This document shows positions 37,986 through 52,242 of a stretch of DNA of 64,000 nucleotides, piece by piece; positions within the stretch are counted from its first letter, which is position 1; each line of letters starts with the position of its first letter. The position numbers and the translations under genes were made by a program. The notes under the pieces are model-generated. The model ran no database searches and was not told where the DNA came from. It saw only the letters and a list, made by a program, of their open reading frames with translations. The stretch comes from Thermoanaerobacter wiegelii Rt8.B1 (GTDB lineage: Bacteria; Bacillota; Thermoanaerobacteria; Thermoanaerobacterales; Thermoanaerobacteraceae): contig NC_015958.1 in assembly GCF_000147695.2 (NCBI RefSeq), positions 2,038,001-2,102,000 on the forward strand. The letters are read 5' to 3'.

Positions 37986-39450
37986 TCTCCCCACTTACCC
38001 TGAATTAATACTCCCTTCAGGGTAGAGAAGTCTCTTAAGACCTTCTCAGGGGAGAGTGGAGTTACCACCGCTACCTTGAGAACTCGCCAGAAATCATAGG
38101 CACTAAAACTTGTTCCATCCAGAGGTTTTAGTACCCTTCCTGACTCACTCTCAAGGCTTTGTAAAAATTTTATTGCTCTATTTATCTCTCTTAAATGCTT
38201 TTTCTTTAAATGCTTGTTTTTGACTGTTTTCTTTACATGCTCTTTTAATTCTTCTAATTCATCTACAGTTAATGTATTGAGAAACTTTATATAATTATCT
38301 GGTATCTTTTCTTGTAGTCCTAATCCCCTTCTTGCTATTACATAGGCCGCTGCTATATCTTTTGTTATCATATACTGCGGTGCATATTTTAACATCCCTA
38401 TTATTGAGGTGTAAGAAGGATTGACTTCTATTACTTCTATCCTTTCTCTTCTTGCTAATGTTTTTATTTTTGAAAGAAGTGATTTATAGCTAAAATTATG
38501 TCTTATCCTTCTTGATTTTCTCCCTGAAAAGTCCCCTCTTTTGCCTTTTTCTTTTATTTCTAATTCTTCAATTACAATTGCTTTTCCTTTCTTTTTTTGC
38601 TATTTTTACTATCTTGTGAGCATACTGCCATCTGTAATATTCTTTTTTGTTTTTATTTCCGCTTGCAAGCTCTGGCATTGGTATACTGCCATAGTTTATT
38701 AGATTCCCTTTTTCATTTACTTCTACCCATGATATGTTGTACGGATATGCATTTATATCTATCCCTATGGCTCCTTTTTCTTTTGTTATTTTTATTTCTG
38801 GGTATTCTTCTTCCACAGCAAAATAGGCGTATATATTGCCATTTTTGAGTTTTAATTCTACAGAGTAGGGTATGTTTGATTCAGCGATTTCCTGAAGGAG
38901 CTCTTCTCTTCTCTTATTCTTTTTATATCCTGCTTCTATTCTGGCATAGACATATTTTCTTTCCCCTACATTTATCCTTAAGAAAGTGCCATTTTCTTTT
39001 ACTTCTATCCTTGTGTTGAGATTTCCTTTTTTGCTTTTATCCCCTCTTGAATAGAGATTTCCTTTTCTCTTCTCTTGCCACTTTGTTCTTAGCTTTTGAT
39101 ATTCTTTCCCATTTGTATGGCGCTTTTGAAGTTTTCTAAATAAGTCTCTTCCTCCAAAAATGACTTTCTTTGGATTACTCCTTAATTCTTTGGATGATTC
39201 TAATACACCTCTTGCTTTCATTACTGCATCATCTACATACCTTGAGTTTAAGGCAAACATCCCCTGAAGGTCCCTGTGTGTTTCTATCATAGCCTTCTAG
39301 AAACCTTTTATATGCAAATCTCATGCAGGATGACCATCTTCTCATTAAGTTTAATACTATTTGTTTGCCTTCTTGATTTAGAAAAATGAGTTTAGCCTGT
39401 ATTACTATCATGCTTTTTGCCACCCATTTATTCATAAATTCTTGCTGCAA
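37979..39450 (-). pseudogene. tnpB: TnpB-like RNA-guided nuclease, broken by two frameshifts
   Basis: Three fragments in order: 39450-39229 (IVIQAKLIFLNQEGK...), 39290-38568 (DLQGMFALNSRYVDDA...; RuvC I GAIGIDINAYPYN), and 38395-37979 read from further upstream (RuvC II VIEELEIKEKG; RuvC III TKDIAAAYVIAR). The first break is within GYDRNT; the second is at an A7 run near 38591-38597, where one A too many shifts the frame. The three acidic RuvC residues survive. No CxxC zinc ribbon is visible between RuvC II and III, unlike classical TnpB. It overlaps tnpA by about 20 bases. Confidence 0.85.
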
Positions 39451-39985
39451 AAGATGTTACTATTGCTATTAAGTCTTCTGCTAGCTCTTTATTTGCATCT
39501 TCCTCGTTTTCTTTCCCGTTTAAAACTATAAGTTCCACCCCAAAGCTTTCCATGAAAAATTTGAGATATTCAAAACCAAACCTCGCTAGCCTATCAGGAT
39601 ATTCTATTACAACTTTTTCAACTTCTCCTCTTTTGATTTTATTTAAAAGTTTTAATAGTCCTCTCCTGTTTTCATTTACTCCACTTGCTATCTCATGTAT
39701 AACTTCATACTGCCATCCTTGAGACTTGGCATATTCTTCAAGTCTTCTAATTTGATTCTTAAGATATTCTTCTTGTTTCTTTGTGGACACTCTTGCATAC
39801 AAAACTACTTTGGATTTCGGCTTTTCTTCTAACATACCTAATAACTTCTCAATGTCTTCTTTTTTGTATCTTCTTCTTCCTTTCGGTGTCCTAACAGGAG
39901 TTATTAATCCTTCTTTTTCCCAGTTTATTAAAGTAATTCTACTTATATTGTACAGCTCTTTAACCTTTTTTATAGTTAATAACAT
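39428..39985 (-). CDS. tnpA: IS607-family TnpA, serine site-specific recombinase
   Basis: 185 residues. An N-terminal MerR-like helix-turn-helix (residues 1-50, with INWEKEGLITPVRTPKGRRRY) is followed by a resolvase catalytic domain with the serine in VVLYARVSTKKQEEYL near residue 68 and arginines in YPDRLARFGF near 132. Catalyses excision and integration of the element. The frame is intact, so the element may still move. Confidence 0.93.
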   Translation of the reverse strand: MLLTIKKVKELYNISRITLINWEKEGLITPVRTPKGRRRYKKEDIEKLLGMLEEKPKSKVVLYARVSTKKQEEYLKNQIRRLEEYAKSQGWQYEVIHEIASGVNENRRGLLKLLNKIKRGEVEKVVIEYPDRLARFGFEYLKFFMESFGVELIVLNGKENEEDANKELAEDLIAIVTSFAARIYE

Positions 39986-40010
39986 TTATTATCACCTATT
40001 TAAAATTATA

Positions 40011-41420
40011 TCATTTTTTACTATTAATTTCAACTGTTGTATCCTCCCATACTTCTATATCTCTAAGCCACTTAGGATAATAATTTTTAACTACCCCTTT
40101 TGCAATTCTGCCCCATCCTGCAGGAAATCCTTCTATAGTAAAAAGAATCCATCCATCTTCTAAGTCCAATTCAAAAGTTTCGCCGTTTAAATATTTTTCT
40201 CTTTGCTCTTTTGTTAACTCCAAATGTCTTTTAGCTTGAGAAGTTTTAATCCCCATTGACAACCAGTGAGAAGGCTCAAACCTGTTTTTCTTAAGCTCTC
40301 CCAACTGCCAACCGTATCTGTACACCTTTATATTACTCAAATCCGGTAAACCCTCTGGTACATGGTAGACAAAATCATTATGCACTTCAATATTTAAATT
40401 ATCTAAGTCTAAACTAAGATATTTATCAGCAAAATCGTAAAATAATTGTAATTCTTTTTGTTTTCTTTTGCCCTTTGCTTTTTTAAATCTGGAGTCTGGC
40501 ACATCTGCCTCTTTTTTTCTCAGTTTCGCAATAAAATGTCCTTCTCCTCTAACTTTGTGGGGCCACAATCTCATACACTTTTTTAACTCTAAAGGACCTG
40601 TCACCCATTCGGGATGTCCTCTGTCGAAATATTTGCTCAGTTCACTTTCTTCAACTTCAAACTCAGGACGTTCTTCTAAAAATTTTTTTATGACCCCTTC
40701 GTTTTCTTCTGGGGAAAAAGTGCAAGTAGAATAAACTAAAATACCGCCCGGTTTTAATAACGACGCTACATTTCTAAGTATATTTTTTTGTATTATGGAG
40801 CAACTTATCACATTATTTAAAGACCAAATTTTTCTCGCTGTAGGGTCTTTTCTGAACATTCCCTCTCCTGAGCAAGGAGCATCTACCAAAATTTTATCAA
40901 AATATCCTTCAAACGCAGTAGTCAACTTTTCAGGAGTTTCATTTGTTATGACAATATTTCTTATCCCCATTCTCTCTACATTTTCTACCAATGCTTTTAT
41001 TCTTTTTTTATCTATTTCATTAGCAACAATTATTCCCTCATCGCCAATTTTTGTAGCTATGTGGGTGGTTTTACCTCCCGGTGCTGCACTTACATCGAGA
41101 ATCTTTTCTCCTGGCTTAGGATCTAATACCTCCACAACTGCCATTGCCGTCGGTTCTTGAATATAGTAAAGCCCCAAAATATGGTACAAATGGTTGCCTG
41201 CCTTTTCTTCTTTATCATAATAAAACCCAGTTGGGCACCAAGGAATTGGGGTTATCTCAAAAGGGACAATTCTTTTAAGCTCTTCTACGCCGATTTTTAA
41301 TGTATTCACTCTTAATCCTTTTTGAGGCTTTTTGTCGTATTCCTTTAAAAAATCTTCATACTCTTCTTTAAGTAATTGCTCCATTTTCTTCAAAAACTCT
41401 TCTTTTACTGTAATTTTCAT
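40011..41420 (-). CDS. RsmF/NOL1-NOP2-sun family RNA m5C methyltransferase
   Basis: 469 residues. SAM-binding DVSAAPGGKTTHIA near 108 and the catalytic-cysteine motifs VDAPCSGEGMFRKD near 180 and YSTCTFSPEENEG near 232 are intact. The C-terminal 170 residues form the extra RsmF-type domains (PUA-like). It methylates cytosine in rRNA or tRNA; which site is unknown. Fifteen bases after the Gfo/Idh gene, hence probably cotranscribed. The IS607-type element begins right after its stop. Confidence 0.9.
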   Translation of the reverse strand: MKITVKEEFLKKMEQLLKEEYEDFLKEYDKKPQKGLRVNTLKIGVEELKRIVPFEITPIPWCPTGFYYDKEEKAGNHLYHILGLYYIQEPTAMAVVEVLDPKPGEKILDVSAAPGGKTTHIATKIGDEGIIVANEIDKKRIKALVENVERMGIRNIVITNETPEKLTTAFEGYFDKILVDAPCSGEGMFRKDPTARKIWSLNNVISCSIIQKNILRNVASLLKPGGILVYSTCTFSPEENEGVIKKFLEERPEFEVEESELSKYFDRGHPEWVTGPLELKKCMRLWPHKVRGEGHFIAKLRKKEADVPDSRFKKAKGKRKQKELQLFYDFADKYLSLDLDNLNIEVHNDFVYHVPEGLPDLSNIKVYRYGWQLGELKKNRFEPSHWLSMGIKTSQAKRHLELTKEQREKYLNGETFELDLEDGWILFTIEGFPAGWGRIAKGVVKNYYPKWLRDIEVWEDTTVEINSKK

Positions 41421-41435
41421 TTCCTGACCCCTATC

Positions 41436-42563
41436 TTATAATTTAATAATTTCTCCCTTGTTTTCCGCTGATAATAATATTTTATCCAAAATCAATTGGT
41501 CTTTATAGGCCTCGTCAAAAGTCGGCGTCTCACTGTAGATAATTTTATTTTCTACAATATTTGTAAAAAAGTTTATAAGGCTTGCCATATGTAAATCTAC
41601 CATCCATCCAAGAGAATACTTTTCTGGAGGATATATTGACTCCACATACTCGCTAAATTTACTTTTTTTATCATAATGGCCGATTATTTGGACGTTTTCT
41701 TGCTTTTTGTATAATACTGCATAACGTGGCTGTCTCGTGAATATTTTTATTGATCCTTTTGTTCCGTATATTTCAAATATAGTTTCTTCTTCAAGGTCGG
41801 GAGATATCCTTGAAGCTTCGATGCTTCCCCATCCTCCATTTTCCATTTCCACTTCTACATTTGTCCAGTCATCTACATCTACTTCCTCATAAATATAAGA
41901 GCCTTTGGATACAGGCCTTTTTTTAAAATATGTCTTAGAATTTGCTCTTAAAGACTTTATTTCTCCCATCATAAATCTTACTGCATCCACAAGGTGTATC
42001 CCCATGTCAACTATTGCTCCACCGCCAGAAGTAGCTTTTTTCATTTTCCAAGACATAGGCCTTTTAGGGTCCATATAGCCCGAATGAAGCATCAACGCCT
42101 TAAAATTTAAAATTTCACCTATCTCACCATTTTTTATCATATCCCTTGCTTGGTTTACCGCAGGCATAAACCTGTACATTAAAGCTGTTTGATGTATTAT
42201 CCTTTTTTCTTTTGCCTTTTCCATTATTTCATAGGCTTCTTTGCCGTTAACTCCTATTGGCTTCTCAAGATATAATGGAATGCCTTTTTCTATCACTTTC
42301 ATCGCCTGTTCATAATGAAGGTAATTAGGGGTACATATGTCGACAGCATCAAGGCCGCCCTCTTCCAACATTTCTTCAATACTTTTTACACCTTTTTCAA
42401 AAAAATGTGGTATATCTTCTATGTTATTCTTGTACACAGGTCCAAGTTTCACTTCAAAAGGAAGGTTTTTAAATATTAAAGGCATTGAAAAACAAGCTAT
42501 AGAATGGATTGTCCCAATAAAGCCAAGCCCTATAAAGCCAAGTTTTATTTCTTTTTTTGACAT
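41436..42563 (-). CDS. Gfo/Idh/MocA family oxidoreductase
   Basis: 375 residues from ATG 42563 behind AGAGGTG. Rossmann motif GFIGLGFIGTIHS at the start, EKPIG near 100 and a substrate-side motif GGGAIVDMGIHLVDAVRF near 185 with the conserved Asp/His. Such enzymes oxidise or reduce sugars and inositols with NAD(P). Substrate unknown. A TATAAT-type box lies upstream around 42598. Confidence 0.88.
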   Translation of the reverse strand: MSKKEIKLGFIGLGFIGTIHSIACFSMPLIFKNLPFEVKLGPVYKNNIEDIPHFFEKGVKSIEEMLEEGGLDAVDICTPNYLHYEQAMKVIEKGIPLYLEKPIGVNGKEAYEIMEKAKEKRIIHQTALMYRFMPAVNQARDMIKNGEIGEILNFKALMLHSGYMDPKRPMSWKMKKATSGGGAIVDMGIHLVDAVRFMMGEIKSLRANSKTYFKKRPVSKGSYIYEEVDVDDWTNVEVEMENGGWGSIEASRISPDLEEETIFEIYGTKGSIKIFTRQPRYAVLYKKQENVQIIGHYDKKSKFSEYVESIYPPEKYSLGWMVDLHMASLINFFTNIVENKIIYSETPTFDEAYKDQLILDKILLSAENKGEIIKL

Positions 42564-42622
42564 CAAAATCACCTCTTTATAAAATTACGATATATTTTAA
42601 TTATAACATTAATAAAGCATAA

Positions 42623-42658
42623 AAAAGAACAACCCCTTTTAAAAGGGACTGTTCTTTT
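42623..42658 (-). terminator. Terminator of the hom-metY-metX operon
   Basis: Minus strand AAAAGAACAGTCCCTTTT and its complement form a long stem (AAAAGAACA/TGTTCTTTT plus CCCTTTTAAAAGGG) followed by TTTTTT. Confidence 0.85.
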
Positions 42659-42662
42659 ACAA

Positions 42663-43763
42663 TTATACACAAACCATTTCTTTATTGTATGTTTCTTCTA
42701 TAAAATCCGAAATAATAGGTCCAATCTTATCTATATCCACCAAAAAAGAGTCATGACCTTGCATTGAAGATATTTCTTCAAATTTGCCACACCCTCCTGA
42801 AGCATTAAGTTTTTTAATGAAATCCCTCATGTACTTAGAAGGAAAAATCATATCTGTATCTATCCCTATCATGAGTATTTCCGCTTTAATCCTTTTAAGT
42901 GCCATCTTCAAAGAACCATAAGGCTTCGTAATGTCATGTTCATTCATAGCCCATAAAATATATAAATATGAATTTGCATCAAACCTGTTTATAAAAGACA
43001 AACCATGATAGTTGAGGTAATTTTCCACTTCAAAATTGTTTTCATCTCTTAACCTATCAAATCTATAGTCAAATAAATCACCACTTTTGTAGGTTATCAT
43101 TCCCAGCATTCTGGCAGTGCTCAATCCTTTATCAGGTTTATGGGGCTTATCATAGTAATCACCGCCGTAAAAATGTGGGTCATTTAGTATGCATTGTATT
43201 CCTACATGATTATACGCAATATTAAGAGGAGTAAGCTTATAATCAGCAGCTATGACAATAGATTTATCCACTAAATCCGGGTATGTCACTGCCAACTCTA
43301 AAGCCTGCATTCCTCCCATAGACCCTCCAATAGCGACTTTTATTCGGTCTATGCCAAGATAATCTAGAAGAAGTTTCTGCACTCTCACCATGTCTCTTAT
43401 ATTAATTTTTGGAAACCTTAAACCGTAAGGTTTTCCTGTTTTAGGGTCTATAGAAGAAGGGCCTGTCGTTCCATAACAACTGCCAAGAAAGTTAGAGCAT
43501 ATGACAAAATACTTATCTGTATCAATATACTTGCCCGGACCAATTAAAGGGTCCCACCAGCCCACGTTATTTTTCCCAGGATGCATACCTGCTGCATGTG
43601 CACTGCCACTTAAAGCGTGTTCCACAAGTATCACGTTATTTTTTTCTTTATTTAATTTTCCATAAGTTTCATAAACAATAGTAAGTTCATCAAAGCTATA
43701 TCCACTTTCTGTAGTGAATATATTTTTCCCTTTTAGTGTAACCTTTTTTTCCTCAACTATCAT
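42663..43763 (-). CDS. metX: Homoserine O-acetyltransferase (MetX)
   Basis: 366 residues, alpha/beta hydrolase fold. Nucleophile serine in AIGGSMGGMQALELA near 145; Asp and His of the triad in GIDTDMIFPS near 305 and MQGHDSFLVD near 338. NGSAH-type motif as ALSGSAHAAG. Acetylates homoserine for direct sulfhydrylation by MetY, encoded just upstream. Whether it uses acetyl- or succinyl-CoA cannot be fixed from motifs alone. Confidence 0.93.
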   Translation of the reverse strand: MIVEEKKVTLKGKNIFTTESGYSFDELTIVYETYGKLNKEKNNVILVEHALSGSAHAAGMHPGKNNVGWWDPLIGPGKYIDTDKYFVICSNFLGSCYGTTGPSSIDPKTGKPYGLRFPKINIRDMVRVQKLLLDYLGIDRIKVAIGGSMGGMQALELAVTYPDLVDKSIVIAADYKLTPLNIAYNHVGIQCILNDPHFYGGDYYDKPHKPDKGLSTARMLGMITYKSGDLFDYRFDRLRDENNFEVENYLNYHGLSFINRFDANSYLYILWAMNEHDITKPYGSLKMALKRIKAEILMIGIDTDMIFPSKYMRDFIKKLNASGGCGKFEEISSMQGHDSFLVDIDKIGPIISDFIEETYNKEMVCV

Positions 43764-43783
43764 TTACATCAACCTTTCCTTAT

Positions 43784-45094
<1,311 letters not shown>

Positions 45095-46378
45095 TTAAAT
45101 CACTTCTACAAAATCCTCAAATTTACTTACTTCTTCTGTTATATCCTCTTGCAAAACTTTAAAAATAGTTTTTATCTCGGTTATTTTTTCTAATTTTTCT
45201 GTAAATGTCTCAACACTTTTCTTCATTTTAACAATAGCTGTAAATGTGCCGTTTTCATAGGAAGATTCCACAATTGATACTTTTTGTTCTTTTAAAAACT
45301 TTAAAACTTTTTTCAAACCTAAAATATTTTCTTTATGAGTTTCAAGCCTTATATAAAAAGTATCTGTAAAACTTCCCTGACGAATTGGAAGAAAGTTTAT
45401 CCTCTTATTATCTTTGATATCATAGTTTAACAATATATCAATTAAATCTGCCACTACAGCATCCCCTGTAGGAAGTTCTCCAGCACCTTTTCCTGCAAAA
45501 ACATATTCACCAAAACTATCCCCTCTAAGTATGATAGCATTATTTACGTCGTTTATCCTTGACAAAATATTATTTTCTTCGACTAAAACTGGTTCCACTC
45601 CTGCAAAGATGCCATCTTTGACTTTTTGGCCCCAGGCAAATAATTTTATTTTATATCCCCACTTATTGATGTAATTTAAATCTTGAGTCGTGATTTCGTC
45701 TATTCCTTTTCTGGTTATAGAATTTACTGGCACGTTTATATTGAACACTTTCCTCATTAATATAGCAAGTTTATAAAGGGCATCAAAGCCTTTTACGTCA
45801 TAATCGGGATTTGCTTCTGCATATCCTAATTGCTGGGCTTCTTTAAGTGCTTCTTTATAACTTCTACCTTCAGTAGTCATTTTGGTGAGAATATAATTAG
45901 TAGTGCCATTTATTATACCGCCTACAAAATCTATTTCATCTGTAATTTTTAATCTATCAATTTGATGCAGTATAGGTATAGCCCCACCTACACTTGCCTC
46001 ACATTTTAGAAATACTCTATTCTTTTCTGCTATTTCATTTAATTCTTCTCCATGCTTAGCTATCAATTCTTTATTTGCAGTGATTACATGCTTCCCTGAA
46101 GACAAAGCCTCCTTCACATATTCGTAAGCTGGAGAAATACCTCCTATTGCTTCAATGACTATTTTTATCTCTTTATCTTTCAAAATTTCTTCAGCATTTT
46201 GGGTAAGTAGTCCTTCTACCTTCACTTTCCTTGGCTTATTGAGATTTTTCACGAGTATCTTCTTTATCTCAGGATAAACCCCTGTACTCTCCCTTATATG
46301 ACCTCCTCTTGAAGTTATCAATTTATATACTCCTGTTCCTACTGTTCCAAGTCCTAATAATCCGATTTTTATTTTCAT
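45095..46378 (-). CDS. hom: Homoserine dehydrogenase
   Basis: 427 residues. NAD(P)-binding GLGTVGTGVYKLI at the start, GGISPAYEYV, KHVITANKELIAKHG near 95, the catalytic region GYAEANPDYDVKGFDA near 200, and a C-terminal ACT domain (about 345-425) for feedback control. First gene of the hom-metY-metX unit, so homoserine flow to methionine is under SAM control. Confidence 0.97.
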   Translation of the reverse strand: MKIKIGLLGLGTVGTGVYKLITSRGGHIRESTGVYPEIKKILVKNLNKPRKVKVEGLLTQNAEEILKDKEIKIVIEAIGGISPAYEYVKEALSSGKHVITANKELIAKHGEELNEIAEKNRVFLKCEASVGGAIPILHQIDRLKITDEIDFVGGIINGTTNYILTKMTTEGRSYKEALKEAQQLGYAEANPDYDVKGFDALYKLAILMRKVFNINVPVNSITRKGIDEITTQDLNYINKWGYKIKLFAWGQKVKDGIFAGVEPVLVEENNILSRINDVNNAIILRGDSFGEYVFAGKGAGELPTGDAVVADLIDILLNYDIKDNKRINFLPIRQGSFTDTFYIRLETHKENILGLKKVLKFLKEQKVSIVESSYENGTFTAIVKMKKSVETFTEKLEKITEIKTIFKVLQEDITEEVSKFEDFVEVI

Positions 46379-46401
46379 GTCACACCTCCAAATAAATTTT
46401 T

Positions 46402-46557
46402 AGGCCCTCTTCTCAATGAGAAGAGGGCCTAATAATCCGCCACTCCTCTCATCTCTCAGGTTAGACACCCTAACCTGCAGGATTTGGCACCAGACGCATA
46501 TAAATGCCGGTTGCCGGGTTTCATCGGGCCAGTCCCTCCACCACTCTTGATAAGAGG
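46402..46557 (-). promoter_or_regulatory. SAM-I riboswitch (S-box) with terminator, upstream of hom
   Basis: Minus strand shows the S-box core: CTTATCAAGAG, GGAGGGACTGGCCC, GATGAAACCCGGCAACC, GGTGCCAAATCC and GAGAGATGAG. P1 is CCTCTTATC (46557-46549) pairing with GATGAGAGG (46453-46445). The expression platform is the terminator AGGCCCTCTTCTC/GAGAAGAGGGCCT at 46430-46402 followed by a T-rich run. SAM binding is expected to switch the operon off. Confidence 0.97.
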
Positions 46558-46595
46558 TTTGTGTGTAATATATTCAATTTTGCATGTTGTAATCT

Positions 46596-46624
46596 ATGTT
46601 ATCACTTTGAAACTGTAAAGTCAA
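46596..46624 (-). promoter_or_regulatory. hom operon promoter
   Basis: Minus strand TTGACT (46624-46619), 17-base spacer, TAACAT (46601-46596), about 40 bases before the aptamer. The IS30 end lies roughly 40 bases further upstream. Confidence 0.65.
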
Positions 46625-46735
46625 GAACTTTTTTTGTACTCTTTCTTAAATTTTTTCTTTATAAATTGCAATATTAAATGCAACACTTAATGAAAATCAT
46701 GTAGATATAGGATTTGGGACAAATCATATATAACC

Positions 46736-50400
<3,665 letters not shown>

Positions 50401-50435
50401 TTTATACCCTATCGATTATAAAAATTTAATATTTG

Positions 50436-50526
50436 CCACATGGGGTGCCGGCGTAACCGGCTGAGAAAAAGGTGTCGCCTTTTAACCCATCGAACCTGTT
50501 AGGTTAGTACCTGCGTAGGGATGTGG
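50436..50526 (+). promoter_or_regulatory. TPP riboswitch (THI box) upstream of thiC
   Basis: THI-box core GGGGTGCC, CTGAGA, ACCCATCGAACCTG, GTTAGTACCTGCGTAGGGA. P1 is CCACAT (50436-50441) with ATGTGG (50521-50526). Thiamin pyrophosphate binding should reduce thiC expression. Confidence 0.97.
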
Positions 50527-50533
50527 TCAACTG

Positions 50534-50567
50534 CCATGGCTGCAATCCCATGGTTTATTTATTTTTT
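50534..50567 (+). terminator. Expression-platform terminator of the TPP riboswitch
   Basis: CCATGG (50534-50539) and CCATGG (50548-50553) form a short stem followed by TTTATTTATTTTTTT. GGGAT at the aptamer end (50518-50522) is complementary to ATCCC inside the terminator (50545-50549), a plausible antiterminator. Confidence 0.65.
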
Positions 50568-50583
50568 TAAGGAGGTTTTTATT

Positions 50584-51882
50584 ATGACACAATTGGAATA
50601 CGCCCTTTCAGGCATTGTCACAAAAGAGATGAAAATAGTTGCAGAGTATGAAGGAGTTGACGAAGAATTTATTTTAGAAGGAGTCAAAAAAGGCGAGATA
50701 GTCATACCCTCAAATGTCAATCACAAAAATCTTATTCCCAGAGGCATAGGAAAGGGTTTATCGACAAAAGTAAATGCCAATATAGGAACCTCTGATGCAT
50801 ACCCTGAAGTTGAAAAAGAAATTGAAAAATTAAATGTTGCCGTAAAAGCTGGAGCAGATGCGGTAATGGATTTAAGCACAGGGGGCGACATTAACCAATC
50901 TCGTAGAAAAATACTTGAAAATTCCCCTGTCCCTGTAGGCACTGTCCCCATGTATCAAGCAGCTGTAGAATCTATATCCAAATACGGTAGCATTGTAGCT
51001 ATGCCTGAAGAATTCATTTTTGAAATTATAGAAGAACAAGCAAAAGACGGGGTTGATTTTATTACAGTCCACTGTGGTTTAACATTTGAATCATTGAAAA
51101 AGCTTAAAGACAACGGCCGAGTGATGGATATAGTAAGCCGCGGTGGCTCCTTTACAATTGCTTGGATGCTCCATAATGACAAAGAAAATCCTTTGTATAA
51201 ACATTTTGATAGGCTCCTTGATATTGCTAAAAAATATGACATAACTCTAAGCTTAGGAGATGGACTGCGTCCAGGTTGTCTTGAAGATGCTACAGACGCA
51301 GCACAAATTCAAGAACTTATAATCCTTGGTGAGCTTGTCAAAAGGGCTCGCGAAGCAGGAGTCCAAGTTATGGTAGAGGGACCTGGGCATGTGCCAATTG
51401 ACCAAATTGAAGCAAATGTAAAACTTCAAAAACAGCTTTGTCACAACGCCCCTTTTTATGTGCTTGGCCCTATTGTGACTGATATAGCTCCTGGTTATGA
51501 CCACATAACTTCAGCAATCGGAGGAGCAATTGCAGCAGCTTCTGGTGCTGATTTCCTTTGCTATGTTACACCCGCTGAACATCTCGGACTTCCAGACAAA
51601 GAAGATGTCAAAGAAGGCGTTATTGCAGCAAAAATAGCTGCCCATGCTGCAGATATCGCAAAAGGCGTAAAAGGTGCTAAAGAAAAAGATTTAACTATGG
51701 CTAGAGCTAGAAAAGCCTTAAACTGGGATGACCAAATAAAGCTTTCTATAGACCCTGATAAAGCTTTTAAATATCGCGTCAATAAAAACATATCTACAGC
51801 CAAAACTTGCAGTATGTGCGGAAAATTCTGCGCTATGAAAATTGTCAGTGAGTACCTTGGAACTCCCTCTATGACCTGCTAG
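50584..51882 (+). CDS. thiC: ThiC, phosphomethylpyrimidine synthase
   Basis: 432 residues from ATG 50584 behind GGAGG; the open frame upstream reads through riboswitch leader and is not coding. Radical-SAM enzyme that turns aminoimidazole ribotide into HMP phosphate. The C-terminal cluster motif [10 protein letters not shown] (CX2CX4C) lies near residue 413; GPGHVPID near 290 and the [10 protein letters not shown] motif near 225 are also present. Single thi gene here, controlled by its TPP riboswitch. Confidence 0.98.
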   Translation: MTQLEYALSGIVTKEMKIVAEYEGVDEEFILEGVKKGEIVIPSNVNHKNLIPRGIGKGLSTKVNANIGTSDAYPEVEKEIEKLNVAVKAGADAVMDLSTGGDINQSRRKILENSPVPVGTVPMYQAAVESISKYGSIVAMPEEFIFEIIEEQAKDGVDFITVHCGLTFESLKKLKDNGRVMDIVSRGGSFTIAWMLHNDKENPLYKHFDRLLDIAKKYDITLSLGDGLRPGCLEDATDAAQIQELIILGELVKRAREAGVQVMVEGPGHVPIDQIEANVKLQKQLCHNAPFYVLGPIVTDIAPGYDHITSAIGGAIAAASGADFLCYVTPAEHLGLPDKEDVKEGVIAAKIAAHAADIAKGVKGAKEKDLTMARARKALNWDDQIKLSIDPDKAFKYRVNKNISTAKTCSMCGKFCAMKIVSEYLGTPSMTC

Positions 51883-51903
51883 TATATTTGCCATATTTAC
51901 ACT

Positions 51904-51957
51904 CCCCCTTGATTTTCTTTACTAATTTCTGCTATAATAAAGGAAAACATCAAGGGG
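51904..51957 (+). promoter_or_regulatory. Long-range hairpin spanning the rubredoxin promoter and ribosome site
   Basis: CCCCCTTGAT (51904-51913) pairs perfectly with ATCAAGGGGG (51948-51957), followed by TATTTTTT. In a transcript from thiC this forms a terminator-like stem that also hides the rubredoxin ribosome site GGGGG. A transcript starting at the internal promoter would lack the left arm. Confidence 0.6.
51909..51938 (+). promoter_or_regulatory. Rubredoxin promoter
   Basis: TTGATT (51909-51914), 18-base spacer, TATAAT (51933-51938); placed inside the loop of the hairpin above. Confidence 0.65.
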
Positions 51958-51966
51958 GTATTTTTT

Positions 51967-52125
51967 ATGGAAAAGTGGCAGTGCACAGTATGCGGGTACA
52001 TATACGATCCAGAAGAAGGAGACCCATCCCAAGGAATTGCACCAGGAACGCCTTTTGAAGAATTGCCTGATGATTGGGTTTGTCCAGACTGTGGAGTAGG
52101 AAAAGATATGTTTGAAAAAATGTGA
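51967..52125 (+). CDS. Rubredoxin
   Basis: 52 residues, missed by length cut-offs. Two iron-binding CxxC pairs: [15 protein letters not shown] at residues 6-9 and VCPDCGVGK near 39-42, the standard Fe(SCys)4 site. A soluble one-electron carrier, in anaerobes often feeding oxygen- or superoxide-reducing enzymes. The ribosome site GGGGG is nine bases before ATG. Monocistronic, with its own promoter and terminator. Confidence 0.96.
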   Translation: MEKWQCTVCGYIYDPEEGDPSQGIAPGTPFEELPDDWVCPDCGVGKDMFEKM

Positions 52126-52149
52126 GGGAGCAATTGCTCTCTCTTTTTA
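52124..52149 (+). terminator. Rubredoxin terminator
   Basis: GAGGGAGCAATTGCTCTCTC hairpin starting at the stop codon, followed by TTTTTATT. Confidence 0.85.
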
Positions 52150-52178
52150 TTGATTTTTAATAAGATTCATATTATTAT
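52150..52178 (+). promoter_or_regulatory. Promoter of the KdpD-like/nhaC pair
   Basis: TTGATT (52150-52155), 17-base spacer, TATTAT (52173-52178), about 65 bases before the gene. Confidence 0.5.
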
Positions 52179-52242
52179 AGTTGTATAAAATCATTATGCT
52201 CAAACAAAGATATAATCAAACTGTGGAGGGCGTGTAAATTTA

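Larger units (their letters stand above)
37860..40010 (-). mobile_element. IS607-type insertion element (serine recombinase + tnpB remnant)
   Basis: It contains a serine-recombinase tnpA upstream of a broken tnpB and a structured 3' end. The left limit is between the stop of the RsmF-like gene (40011) and tnpA (39985); the right limit is near 37850-37880, upstream of corA. IS607 elements lack terminal inverted repeats, so the exact ends cannot be fixed by eye. The GC-rich 3' end contrasts with the host. Confidence 0.8.

Noticed and set aside
50521-50583. N-terminal extension of ThiC from 50521
   Set aside because: The extra frame overlaps the TPP riboswitch and terminator; ATG 50584 has GGAGG at the right distance.
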